Shown one piece after another: positions 1 to 6,703 of a DNA stretch of 64,000 bases; the first letter of the stretch is position 1, and each line of letters begins with the position of its first letter. The notes beneath the pieces are model-generated. The model did no database searches, was not told the DNA's origin, and saw only the letters and a list, made by a program, of their open reading frames with translations. Origin of the DNA: Sphingomonas crusticola (GTDB lineage: Bacteria; Pseudomonadota; Alphaproteobacteria; Sphingomonadales; Sphingomonadaceae); assembly GCF_003391115.1 (NCBI RefSeq), contig NZ_QTJP01000001.1, forward strand, positions 1,550,001 through 1,614,000. Reading direction: 5' to 3'. Position numbers and translations under genes: made by a program.

Positions 1-29
1 TACTGCAATATTTGAGCAGTAGGATTGCG
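1..29 (+). repeat. R1: truncated copy of the promoter-like repeat
   Basis: The first 29 bases match the 3' part of R3 (4313-4341) with one difference. They contain the 6-bp inverted repeat TACTGC/GCAGTA around AATATTTGA. The 5' part, which would carry the TTGACA box, lies outside the window. The copy sits just upstream of the plus-strand gene starting at 71, as R2 and R3 sit upstream of other plus-strand genes. Confidence 0.75.
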
Positions 30-70
30 CCTCGACCGGCTCAGTTCGACTCCATGATGTGGAGAATGCG

Positions 71-742
71 ATGCCGCAACCGGTCAAAACCGATTATTTC
101 GGGCTCGTTTCAAAATATCTTTCTCCGCTTGGGCCGCGGCCTGCGTCCCCTCCCCGTCAGACGCCCTCAGGCGGCAAACACGGCGTTCTTGGCAGGATCA
201 ATGCGGTCTTATCCGCCGAGCCGCTGCGCAACCCATTGTTCTGCAACGTCGCCAGGAATTTCTGGACGGGCGTGGCCAACGTTGCCGGGACCACGCTCAA
301 CACACCGACCGAGCGCACGATGATGCGCCGTTACTTCGGAGGCGGCGGCGGCGCCTACCGGCTAAGCCCGGCGGAAATGAAGGCTGCGATCGACCAGTAC
401 CGTACATATGGAGACCATGTCGTCAGCGGGCGGAAATTCCCGATGGCGAATGGTGCCTATCGGCGGAACGTCAATTTCACCGGATCCTATGGTGCGGATG
501 AGCTGGACGGGCTGCTCGGCACGGCGACCGGCTTTTTCGACAAGGACGACCGGCTGACAGGAATTCGAGACACGTTTGATTTCGATGCTGCACCGAGGGA
601 GGTCGGCTTGGGTAACGGGCGGCTGGCGCGCGCCGCCAATGCCGCCGCCAGCCAAGCCGTCTATCTGGCGCAGCGCGATGCCAATATCTTCTGTCCGGGC
701 AGCAGCAACCCGATCCGGATCACCGGAGGCAGCGTGCGGTGA
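71..742 (+). CDS. Possible phage-cassette toxin with a colicin M-like motif (tentative)
   Basis: Protein of 223 residues with no signal peptide. The ATG at 71 is preferred over the GTG at 59 because GGAG (61-64) lies six bases before it. The N-terminal half is basic and Gly/Pro rich. The C-terminal part contains GFFDKDDRLTGIRDTFDFD followed by an Arg. This recalls the D-x-Y-D-F/x...R catalytic motif of colicin M-type lipid II phosphodiesterases and related phage or Rhs C-terminal domains. Here Tyr is Phe, the usual His is absent and the Arg is one residue closer, so the match is only suggestive. The stop overlaps the next gene by four bases, which fits a toxin-partner pair. It could equally be an unrelated virion or cargo protein. 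Confidence 0.5.
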   Translation: MPQPVKTDYFGLVSKYLSPLGPRPASPPRQTPSGGKHGVLGRINAVLSAEPLRNPLFCNVARNFWTGVANVAGTTLNTPTERTMMRRYFGGGGGAYRLSPAEMKAAIDQYRTYGDHVVSGRKFPMANGAYRRNVNFTGSYGADELDGLLGTATGFFDKDDRLTGIRDTFDFDAAPREVGLGNGRLARAANAAASQAVYLAQRDANIFCPGSSNPIRITGGSVR

Positions 743-1143
743 GCAGATCGTGGGTCGAGCTGAGAATCTTCTTTTTCGTGGCGCTGCCGCTGTTGTGCGC
801 CCTGCGGACGGTTGAGCGTATCCACATGCTGTTGCTCGAGCCGATCGATGTCCAGCAGAAGATATTCGGGCGGATCGTCGCCTATCCCTGGCAGTTGCGA
901 AACGCCGATATCTTCGTGTCGCCTGAGATCAACATGTACTGGACGTTCGCGCAGCCGAACGTCCCCACGCCGCCGAAGACATGCCTGCCGCCCGATCCGC
1001 GCTGGCCCTATGACGGTCTCCCGCCCTGCGGCCATGAGAACGGCGAGGGCGGCTATCTGAGCGCCAATTGGGGCAATGGACAGCTTGAGATTAGCCAGGT
1101 GGAAATACGTCGGGATGACGACGGGGCGGCCGGCAATGATTGA
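739..1143 (+). CDS. Single-pass membrane protein with exported domain; possible immunity partner
   Basis: Protein of 134 residues starting at a GTG inside the stop of the upstream gene (GTGA overlap). One hydrophobic segment at about residues 8-22 is followed by a soluble domain rich in Pro and Trp with two spaced Cys (in PPKTCLPP and LPPCGHENG) that could form a disulphide outside the cytoplasm. Colicin M immunity proteins have this layout: an N-terminal anchor and a periplasmic domain. With the upstream gene's tentative toxin motif this suggests an immunity role. I recognise no family, and the role is inference from layout only. Confidence 0.5.
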   Translation: MSRSWVELRIFFFVALPLLCALRTVERIHMLLLEPIDVQQKIFGRIVAYPWQLRNADIFVSPEINMYWTFAQPNVPTPPKTCLPPDPRWPYDGLPPCGHENGEGGYLSANWGNGQLEISQVEIRRDDDGAAGND

Positions 1144-1342
1144 GGCGATACGCCGCATAAAGTGGCTGATCATTTTGCGCTGGATCGCGTTCACGATCGG
1201 GGCGGCGCTGCTGACGATCGAATGTTACGACGCGTTCGTAACGCCGCGGATCGACTGGTTCTGGATAGGGCTGGCGATCTTGCAGATTTACGTTTGTCGG
1301 CCGCGCAAGCGAGCGGTGACTGCGGCGACAGAGGTTAGCTGA
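1136..1342 (+). CDS. Small two-helix membrane protein
   Basis: About 68 residues if translation starts at the ATG at 1136, which overlaps the previous gene by eight bases. An in-frame ATG at 1076 would overlap it much more. Two hydrophobic segments (LIILRWIAFTIGAALLTI and WFWIGLAILQIYV) are joined by a short acidic loop and followed by a basic tail, so both termini are probably cytoplasmic. The tight overlap places it in the same transcript as the two genes before it. It could be a second immunity or holin-like component. No family was recognised. Confidence 0.5.
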   Translation: MIEAIRRIKWLIILRWIAFTIGAALLTIECYDAFVTPRIDWFWIGLAILQIYVCRPRKRAVTAATEVS

Positions 1343-1429
1343 CGGCGCCAACCTGAGCAGCGCGCGCCGACAGCATTGCGGAGACAGGGAGCTGGCGGGC
1401 CCGCCGCGGCGTTTCTGCGGCAGCGAACC

Positions 1430-1774
1430 CTATGGCTTGGTGGCGAGCGGCACCGAGCCCTTGATTGCCTCGGCTTCTTCGGCAGACAGGTATCGCACGA
1501 CCCATTTCGGATAGCCCTCCGCCGTCACCTCGATGTCTGGCAGGGCGATCGGATCGCTGCCGGTCTCGACCCAGCCGGCGCCATAGCAGCGACCGCAGAT
1601 GACCCGCTTGCAGCGGAAGCTCACCAGATCGATTTCGGAATTCCACTGGCCATAGCCTTTGCAGACCGGGCATTCGGCATCGAGCGTGCCGTTCCTGGGC
1701 TGGAGCGGGATGATGTCGAAGGCGTGCGGGCTGTCGGGGCCGTTACAGACGATGATGTTGCTGGCGTGCGGCAT
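1430..1774 (-). CDS. Small CxxCxGxG zinc-binding protein
   Basis: Protein of 114 residues with two CxxCxGxG-type motifs, CPVCKGYGQW (about 35-44) and CGRCYGAGW (about 60-68), the spacing seen in DnaJ-type zinc ribbons. A further Cys (SFRCKRVIC) lies between them. It is likely a zinc-binding protein of unknown role. It faces left while repeat R2 lies about 85 bp to its right, facing the other way. The first 66 residues are repeated almost exactly in the broken copy at 3972-4174. The C-terminal 46 residues (GSDPIALPDIEVTAEGYPKW and onward) exist only here, so this is taken as the intact member. Confidence 0.65.
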   Translation of the reverse strand: MPHASNIIVCNGPDSPHAFDIIPLQPRNGTLDAECPVCKGYGQWNSEIDLVSFRCKRVICGRCYGAGWVETGSDPIALPDIEVTAEGYPKWVVRYLSAEEAEAIKGSVPLATKP

Positions 1775-1857
1775 TTTGGATGAACGTCGCTGGCAGTGGG
1801 AGGTTCACTTAATCATGAGCCGCCGACGTCTTAACGGCGTGGGGATGCGGCTTTATT

Positions 1858-1910
1858 CTTGACAAATCCGTTCTTGTTATGTACCGCGATATTTGAGCAG
1901 TGGGACTGCG
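1858..1910 (+). repeat. R2: promoter-like direct repeat, with a decayed terminator after it
   Basis: A 53-bp block matches R3 (4289-4341) at 50 of 53 positions. It opens with CTTGACA (TTGACA at 1859-1864), a good -35 box. Two of the three changes fall in the TACTGC/GCAGTA inverted repeat and weaken it. A hairpin-like stretch at about 1914-1936 (AGGCCCACC with GGCGGGCTT) corresponds to the terminator after R3 but has a mismatch and no T tract. The secreted beta-helix gene follows. Confidence 0.7.
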
Positions 1911-2100
1911 CAAAGGCCCACCCATCCGGCGGGCTTCGTGCCTAGCCTGGGCTGACGCGCGACGGACGGTCGGCCGGCAAGCTCAACGATTTCAGGCCGA
2001 TCCGGGGACATGAGATGCCTGATAAGGCTCGGTGCCGCCGCCGGCGCGCATGACATAATCCCCGATCACCACAAACGCCAGTCGCAGAACAGGTGTTAAT

Positions 2101-2148
2101 CCAAGCGTGCGCGTTTCGCTTGGTATAACTGCGCAGCTAAAGCTGCGC
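2101..2148 (+). promoter_or_regulatory. Two tandem hairpins in the leader of the beta-helix gene
   Basis: CCAAGCG (2101-2107) pairs with CGCTTGG (2117-2123). GCGCAGCT (2131-2138) pairs with AGCTGCGC (2141-2148). Both sets of arms are perfect, and no coding region explains them. They lie between R2 and the start codon at 2221, so a transcript from R2 would carry them as a structured leader. Apart from these and the decayed terminator, the stretch 1911-2220 shows nothing else recognisable. Confidence 0.55.
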
Positions 2149-2220
2149 CAGTAGCTTCGCGTCTGCCTTATCAAGCAGCTTTACCTACCTTTTCCCACTC
2201 GAGTAACTCGGAGTAGTACG

Positions 2221-3792
2221 ATGAGGTACTTAACACACCTATTGTTCCATAACATACCAAGCCTCCTTCTAAAGCTTCTTTTTGTTTTCTTGGTAGTCGC
2301 TCCGCCAGTAGCGGCCCAAAACCGCCAGCAGGTCATGTCTGCAGGTGTAGCGCCGGCCGCAGTTTCTCCAAGCATCGGCGCGAATATGCTTCAGGTGACC
2401 AATTTTTGCAGCGGCACGCAATTGACCGGCCAAGCGGATGCCACCGGATGCATTCAGACAGCCGTAGATTCAATATGCAACAGCAACGCCGCCACCATCC
2501 CGGGACCTGGAGGAGTGCTTTCCTTCGCGGCAGGGATTTATCGGATCGACGGGACCGTTCTGCTGAAATGCTCTGGCCTCGAACTGGCCGGCGCCGGCGC
2601 GGGCGATCGGTACCCGCAGATGCCGCCCCCAGACGGCACGGGCAACGGAACAGTCGGCAGCGGCACGGAATTTGTCGCCGGCCATCGCACCGATGATTTA
2701 GCGATGATCAAAGCGCTGGTGGATAATAGTTCACATCTTCCGAGCCCAAACGGACCAAACAACTTCGCCAACGGCCTATATATTCACGATATTACGATGG
2801 TGAACAATTTCGGATCGGTCAGCAACGGGAGGAGCGGCGCCTTTCTTGAGATCAATTACTGGCAGCAGGTGCTCGTTGCGCGGGTCAACATGTATGCTCC
2901 CTGCATAGGTGCCAAGGTCAACGGCGGTTTTTTCGTAACCTTCGAAGACGTCATGATCAAAAGCTATGAGCCCACCGTTTCAGGGGGCCTCAGCTGCGCG
3001 GCGTTCCGGCTTACCGGTTCGGTAGCAAATACTTATTCCACGCTAGACGTCGTTGCCTTCAACCGGACCATGGCAAATGCCGGCTCTCATTCGGTTTGCT
3101 ACGACGTTCAAGATCGCGTTCAGACGGTCTGGTGGACGAACACCACCTGCGAAACAAACGGGTATGCGCTGAAGTCTAGCTGCCCCACAATGAGCAGCCC
3201 ACTTTATTGCCCTGGCTTCTTCACGTTGCACGATTTTGAAGCGGAGAGTTTCGGCACCGGCGATAATATGATCGACCTGACTGATCTTGTTGACGGCTTC
3301 AAGATGTCCGACTCTTGGCTGAGAGGCTTTTACAGCGGTGCCGTGGCGAACAATCTCGTCAGTGTGCTGCCAGGTCGCTTCCCGCCCCCGACAGGTGGAA
3401 ACCTCGGGGTCACCATGTCCAACAATTGGCTTAAGTTCGCAGGAGGATCTTGCCTGTATATCTCTTCCGCGATGACGACGATCGCCAATAACCATATCTA
3501 CGGCTGTGGGAAATATTATCAGAGCAACCAGACGTTGTATCCCGGTGTGGAGATACGGGCCAATCGAGCTGTTGTCACCGGCAATCAGTTTTGCGGCGGG
3601 GATTGGCTCAACGACGTAACGTGGCCCATGAACGCCGGACTCATACTGCCCGGTGTGGACTACACCATCTGGACGTCCAATCTGTTTTCCTACAACACCG
3701 CGCCTTCCGGGAGCAACAATGCCTGCTCTGCCGGCATCGTCAACCAAAGTGCCGGGGGGCACAATGTAACCAGCCCCAACGTCGGCCCCTAG
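2221..3792 (+). CDS. Secreted right-handed beta-helix (pectate-lyase-fold) protein
   Basis: Protein of 523 residues with an N-terminal signal peptide (hydrophobic run LLLKLLFVFLVVAPPVAA, cleavage probably after AAQ at about residue 33). The body has the short repeating turns of a parallel beta-helix: an N-terminal cap resembling phage and polysaccharide-lyase helices (GGVLSFAAGIYRIDGTVLL), then motifs such as TIANNHIYGCG and VVTGNQFCGG. Many Cys fit an exported protein. No catalytic residues can be assigned by eye; the substrate could be a surface polysaccharide. GC content is visibly lower than in its neighbours and the gene stands alone between R2 and R3, so it looks like transferred cargo. 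GGAG lies a few bases before the ATG. Confidence 0.7.
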   Translation: MRYLTHLLFHNIPSLLLKLLFVFLVVAPPVAAQNRQQVMSAGVAPAAVSPSIGANMLQVTNFCSGTQLTGQADATGCIQTAVDSICNSNAATIPGPGGVLSFAAGIYRIDGTVLLKCSGLELAGAGAGDRYPQMPPPDGTGNGTVGSGTEFVAGHRTDDLAMIKALVDNSSHLPSPNGPNNFANGLYIHDITMVNNFGSVSNGRSGAFLEINYWQQVLVARVNMYAPCIGAKVNGGFFVTFEDVMIKSYEPTVSGGLSCAAFRLTGSVANTYSTLDVVAFNRTMANAGSHSVCYDVQDRVQTVWWTNTTCETNGYALKSSCPTMSSPLYCPGFFTLHDFEAESFGTGDNMIDLTDLVDGFKMSDSWLRGFYSGAVANNLVSVLPGRFPPPTGGNLGVTMSNNWLKFAGGSCLYISSAMTTIANNHIYGCGKYYQSNQTLYPGVEIRANRAVVTGNQFCGGDWLNDVTWPMNAGLILPGVDYTIWTSNLFSYNTAPSGSNNACSAGIVNQSAGGHNVTSPNVGP

Positions 3793-4174
3793 ATCCGAGC
3801 GTCGATGCCGAAGATGGGCGGTCGGCGTGCATCGGTTTTGCCGGCGGCGAGAATGGCGATGCGACCGGGATCCACAATGTCCCGGTCGCATTGTCGGTCT
3901 TCCGCCGGACCGGGAATCTTACAACGCGATGCGGACATGCGCCGAGCGATCGTAGAGTCGAAGCGGGCCTCAGGCCGGCGCCATAGCAGCGGCCGCAGAT
4001 GACCCGCTCGCAGCGGAAGCTCACCAGATCGAATTCGGAATTCCACTGGCCATAGCCTTTGCAGACCGGGCATTCGGCATCGAGCGTGCCGTTCCTCGGC
4101 TGGAGCGGGATGATGTCGAAGGCGTGCGGGCTGTCGGGGCCATTACAGACGATGATGTTGCTGGCGTGTGGCAT
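3740..4174 (-). pseudogene. Broken duplicate of the CxxCxGxG protein
   Basis: The first 66 residues (encoded in 3972-4174) match the protein at 1430-1774 with only two visible substitutions, and both zinc motifs are kept. At about base 3972 the similarity stops. The frame then runs on through unrelated DNA and into the 3' end of the beta-helix gene on the other strand. The original C-terminal 46 residues are missing. It is best read as a truncated copy made when a cassette was duplicated or inserted. The conserved N-terminal part could still fold and bind zinc if expressed. Confidence 0.65.
3859..3891 (+). terminator. Strong hairpin downstream of the beta-helix gene
   Basis: ATGCGACCGGGA (3859-3870) and TCCCGGTCGCAT (3880-3891) are perfect 12-bp arms around a 9-base loop, starting about 67 bases after the stop codon. 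No T tract follows, so it may be a transcript-stabilising or Rho-linked end rather than a classical intrinsic terminator. Confidence 0.5.
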
Positions 4175-4288
4175 TGCGAGTGAACGTCGCGGGCGGTGGT
4201 AGGTTCAGCGGCCAGCCGCCGATCAAGCGGCCTCGGTACAATTTGGACGGCGTAAAAGCGCACCGAGAAATGCCCGGCCGACTTTGCT

Positions 4289-4341
4289 CTTGACAAATCC
4301 GTTCTTGTTATGTACTGCAATATTTGAGCAGTAGGACTGCG
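4289..4341 (+). promoter_or_regulatory. R3: putative phage promoter with hairpin
   Basis: CTTGACA gives a perfect -35 box (TTGACA 4290-4295). A 17-bp spacer places TACTGC (4313-4318) at -10, which is a poor match to TATAAT, so activity may need a helper. The perfect inverted repeat TACTGC/GCAGTA (4313-4318 and 4328-4333) overlaps this. R1 and R2 repeat the block. The packaging genes lie downstream, so a late-promoter role is inferred. Confidence 0.5.
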
Positions 4342-4345
4342 TCAG

Positions 4346-4371
4346 AAAGCCCGCCACCCGGCGGGCTTTTT
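4346..4371 (+). terminator. Intrinsic terminator directly after R3
   Basis: AAAGCCCGCC (4346-4355) and GGCGGGCTTT (4360-4369) form a perfect 10-bp stem with an ACCC loop and a short T run. It stands between the R3 promoter-like element and the first packaging gene (4392). A transcript from R3 would therefore end after a few dozen bases unless it were antiterminated. Confidence 0.8.
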
Positions 4372-4391
4372 GCGTTTGGGGAGGGTCAGCG

Positions 4392-4592
4392 ATGGCAGGT
4401 GCCCGAAGCGATATGGCGGGGCGGCTACTGCCGCTGAGCCGCGACCTGCATCGGCTGACCGCGCGCTGCGCGGAGCCGGCGTGGACCGCCGAGGAAGCCG
4501 AGCGGCGGATCGCCGAGGGCGAGCGGGTGGCGGCGGCGATCCGGGCGGTGTTTCGGGGAGGACCGGCATCGCCCGTCCGGCACCCGGCATGA
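4392..4592 (+). CDS. Small helical phage protein before the terminase genes
   Basis: Protein of 66 residues, mostly charged helix (AWTAEEAERRIAEGERVAAA). It is the first gene after the terminator at 4346-4371. Its stop overlaps the next start as ATGA, so the two are probably translated together. No motif gives a function. Position and size suggest an accessory packaging or small-terminase component, but this is inference from context. Confidence 0.5.
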   Translation: MAGARSDMAGRLLPLSRDLHRLTARCAEPAWTAEEAERRIAEGERVAAAIRAVFRGGPASPVRHPA

Positions 4593-4900
4593 GCACGCGG
4601 AAGCGCCAGGCGGAAACGGCACGCGAGCGGCTAAACGCCGCGCTCGCCGACCATCTGATCAACGACTTCACGGCCTATGGCGCCGAGGTGATCGCCAATC
4701 TGCGCAACGAAAAGCCCGCGGACTATCTGAAGATGGTCACAACGGCGTTTCAGAGCGAGAGCGCGCGGCCAATCAGCCGGGCGCCGAGCAGCAACAGCGC
4801 AGGCCGACATTCCATGCGCGCCTATAATTCACGCCCCGTACCGGAAGAGCTGCGGATGTCGCCTGAACTCGAAGAGGTCCTTCGGCTGACCGGCGGGTGA
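4589..4900 (+). CDS. Small terminase-associated protein, copy 1
   Basis: Protein of 103 residues starting at the ATG that overlaps the previous stop. Residues about 15-55 (ALADHLINDFTAYGAEVIAN, then LRNEKPADYLKMV) are clearly related to the protein at 5034-5288. This motif is seen in small proteins encoded just before TerL in proteobacterial prophages. The C-terminal half (RPVPEELRMSPELEEVLRLT) has no counterpart in the second copy. A DNA-recognition or small-terminase role is plausible but not shown. Confidence 0.55.
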   Translation: MSTRKRQAETARERLNAALADHLINDFTAYGAEVIANLRNEKPADYLKMVTTAFQSESARPISRAPSSNSAGRHSMRAYNSRPVPEELRMSPELEEVLRLTGG

Positions 4901-4933
4901 CGGACCAGGTGCTGATTCACCAGGCCGCTGGAT

Positions 4934-4960
4934 GGGGCCCGGCCTTCGCCGGGGTGACGG
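4934..4960. repeat. REP-like palindrome, copy 1
   Basis: CCCGGC-CTTC-GCCGGG followed by GTGACGG. Related palindromes with the TGACG or CGACG tail occur at 8436-8461, 8908-8933 and 9016-9040. It lies between two related small genes. Confidence 0.7.
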
Positions 4961-5033
4961 TCATGGAAAGCCCTGACCCGGGGCGATCTCGATATTCCGT
5001 ATGCCATCTAGCTGACAAACTCGGGGGGACAGA

Positions 5034-5288
5034 ATGACACAGAAGAAGCGTGCCGCACCGGCGTCGCCGCGCACCAAGTTGCGCGGCGCGCTGACCAAGC
5101 ATCTCGTCACCGATTTCGATGCGCATGGCGCGGAGGTGATCGCCAGGATGCGGGCCGACAAGCCGGTCGATTATCTGAAGATGATCACCGCCATGTTGCA
5201 GCAGGAGGACCCGAATGACCCAGCCTCCGGCCCGACCTATCACGTCATCGAGCGGCAGATTGTCACGGCTCCACATCAAGACGGCTAA
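5034..5288 (+). CDS. Small terminase-like protein, copy 2
   Basis: Protein of 84 residues with a basic N-terminus (MTQKKRAAPASPRTKLRGAL) and a helical core, HGAEVIARMRADKPVDYLKM, shared with the gene at 4589-4900. GGGGGGAC before the ATG supports the start. The 3' end overlaps the terL start by 74 bases in another frame. The place immediately before TerL is where small terminase subunits are normally encoded, so this copy is the better small-terminase candidate, although it is shorter than typical TerS proteins. Confidence 0.6.
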   Translation: MTQKKRAAPASPRTKLRGALTKHLVTDFDAHGAEVIARMRADKPVDYLKMITAMLQQEDPNDPASGPTYHVIERQIVTAPHQDG

Positions 5289-6564
5289 GCCCTTCCATCC
5301 CCTGCTCGCCCCTGCGCGCGACAAGGCGGCGTGGGGCGGGCGCGGATCGGGCAAGTCGCATTTCTTTGCCGGGCTGATGATCGACGACAGTCTGCGCCAT
5401 CCCGGTGAGAATGGCGGCGAAGGGCTGCGCAGCGTGTGCATCCGCGAGGTGCAGAGGGATCTGGCGCAATCATCCAAAGCGTTGATCGAGGCCAAATTGG
5501 CATTGTTCGTTCTCGGCGAGCGCGACGGCTTCAAAGTCTATCGCGACGTGATCCGCACGCCCGGCGACGGGCTGATCGAATTCCGCGGCATGCAGGATGC
5601 GAATGCCGAGAGCATCAAATCGCTGGAAGGCTTCAAGCGGAGCTGGTGGGAAGAAGCGCAGGGCGCGACCCAGCACAGCATCAACCTGTTGCGGCCAACG
5701 ATGCGCGCGAGCGGCGCGGAAATGTGGTGGAGCTGGAACCCCAGGCGCAAGGCCGATGCGGTCGACGCGATGCTGCGCGGGGCGGAGCTGCCGACCGGCG
5801 CGTGCGTGGTGGAGGCGAACTGGCGCCACAATCCGTGGTTCACCGCCGAGCTGGAGCAGGAGCGGCAGGATTGCCTGCGCATCCAGCCCGACCAATATGA
5901 CCATATCTGGGAAGGCGGCTATGTGAGCGCGACCGCCGGCGCCTATCTGGCGCGGCCGCTGGCGGCGGCCAAGGCGGAGGGGCGGATCGGCAACGTGGCG
6001 TTCGATCCGCTGCTGACGGTGCGCCTGTTCTGCGACATTGGCGGCACCGGCGCGCGGGCGGATGCCTTCGCCTGCTGGCCGGCGCAATTCGTGGGCCGCG
6101 AGATACGGGTGCGCGATTATTACGAGGCGGTGGGGCAGCCGTTGGCGGTGCACCTCACCTGGCTGCGCGCCCAAGGCTATGGCCCGGAGCGCGCGGAATT
6201 CTGGCTGCCGCACGACGGCGCGACGCAGGACAAGGTGTATGACGTCTCCTACGAAAGCGCGCTGCGGGCCGCCGGCTATCGGGTGACGGTGGTGGCCAAC
6301 CAGGGCAAGGGCGCGGCGTCGGCCCGGATCGAGGCGGCACGGCGGCTGATGCCGAGCGTGTGGTTCGACGCGGACACGACCGCGGGCGGGCGCGATGCGC
6401 TCGGCTGGTATCATGAGAAGAAGGACGATGTGCGCGGGATTGGCCTGGGGCCGGCACATGATTGGTCGAGCCATGGCGCGGACGCGTTCGGGCTGATGTG
6501 CATGGCGTATGAGGCGCCGATGGCGAAGCGGCGGATTACGTATTCGAACAGGGGGATTGTTTGA
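5215..6564 (+). CDS. terL: Phage terminase large subunit
   Basis: Protein of 449 residues, the normal length for a PBSX/P22-type large terminase, which packages phage DNA into proheads. Walker A is GGRGSGKS (about residues 41-48). Walker B and the catalytic Glu are in SWWEEAQ (about 143-149). The C-terminal RNase H-like nuclease starts at LFCDIGGTGARADAF and has a late Asp in SSHGADAFGLM. The frame is intact, so the packaging motor could still be functional. The start lies inside the previous gene and no better start is evident. Portal is encoded about 2.5 kb downstream, after an unusual insertion of other genes. Confidence 0.93.
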   Translation: MTQPPARPITSSSGRLSRLHIKTAKPFHPLLAPARDKAAWGGRGSGKSHFFAGLMIDDSLRHPGENGGEGLRSVCIREVQRDLAQSSKALIEAKLALFVLGERDGFKVYRDVIRTPGDGLIEFRGMQDANAESIKSLEGFKRSWWEEAQGATQHSINLLRPTMRASGAEMWWSWNPRRKADAVDAMLRGAELPTGACVVEANWRHNPWFTAELEQERQDCLRIQPDQYDHIWEGGYVSATAGAYLARPLAAAKAEGRIGNVAFDPLLTVRLFCDIGGTGARADAFACWPAQFVGREIRVRDYYEAVGQPLAVHLTWLRAQGYGPERAEFWLPHDGATQDKVYDVSYESALRAAGYRVTVVANQGKGAASARIEAARRLMPSVWFDADTTAGGRDALGWYHEKKDDVRGIGLGPAHDWSSHGADAFGLMCMAYEAPMAKRRITYSNRGIV

Positions 6565-6703
6565 AGCGCGACGCTAACTCTGACTGCGCATCCGCTGCCC
6601 AACCGTTGCCAGGCTATAGCGCTTCCACGTCGGCTTTTAGATCGCAGCATTTCACGTCGGTGCCCGAGCCCCCGCGCTCACTCGTCGTCAGAGGGAGGTT
6701 GAA

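Noticed and set aside
1992-2174. A 60-residue minus-strand frame between R2 and the beta-helix gene
   Set aside because: It overlaps the tandem hairpins and has no ribosome site or protein-like pattern.
1-4341. R repeats as attachment sites of a phage integrase
   Set aside because: No integrase gene or tRNA is next to them, three copies are too many for attL/attR, and each precedes plus-strand genes as a promoter would.
1-4341. R repeats as a CRISPR array
   Set aside because: Copies are kilobases apart with genes between them; no regular short spacers.
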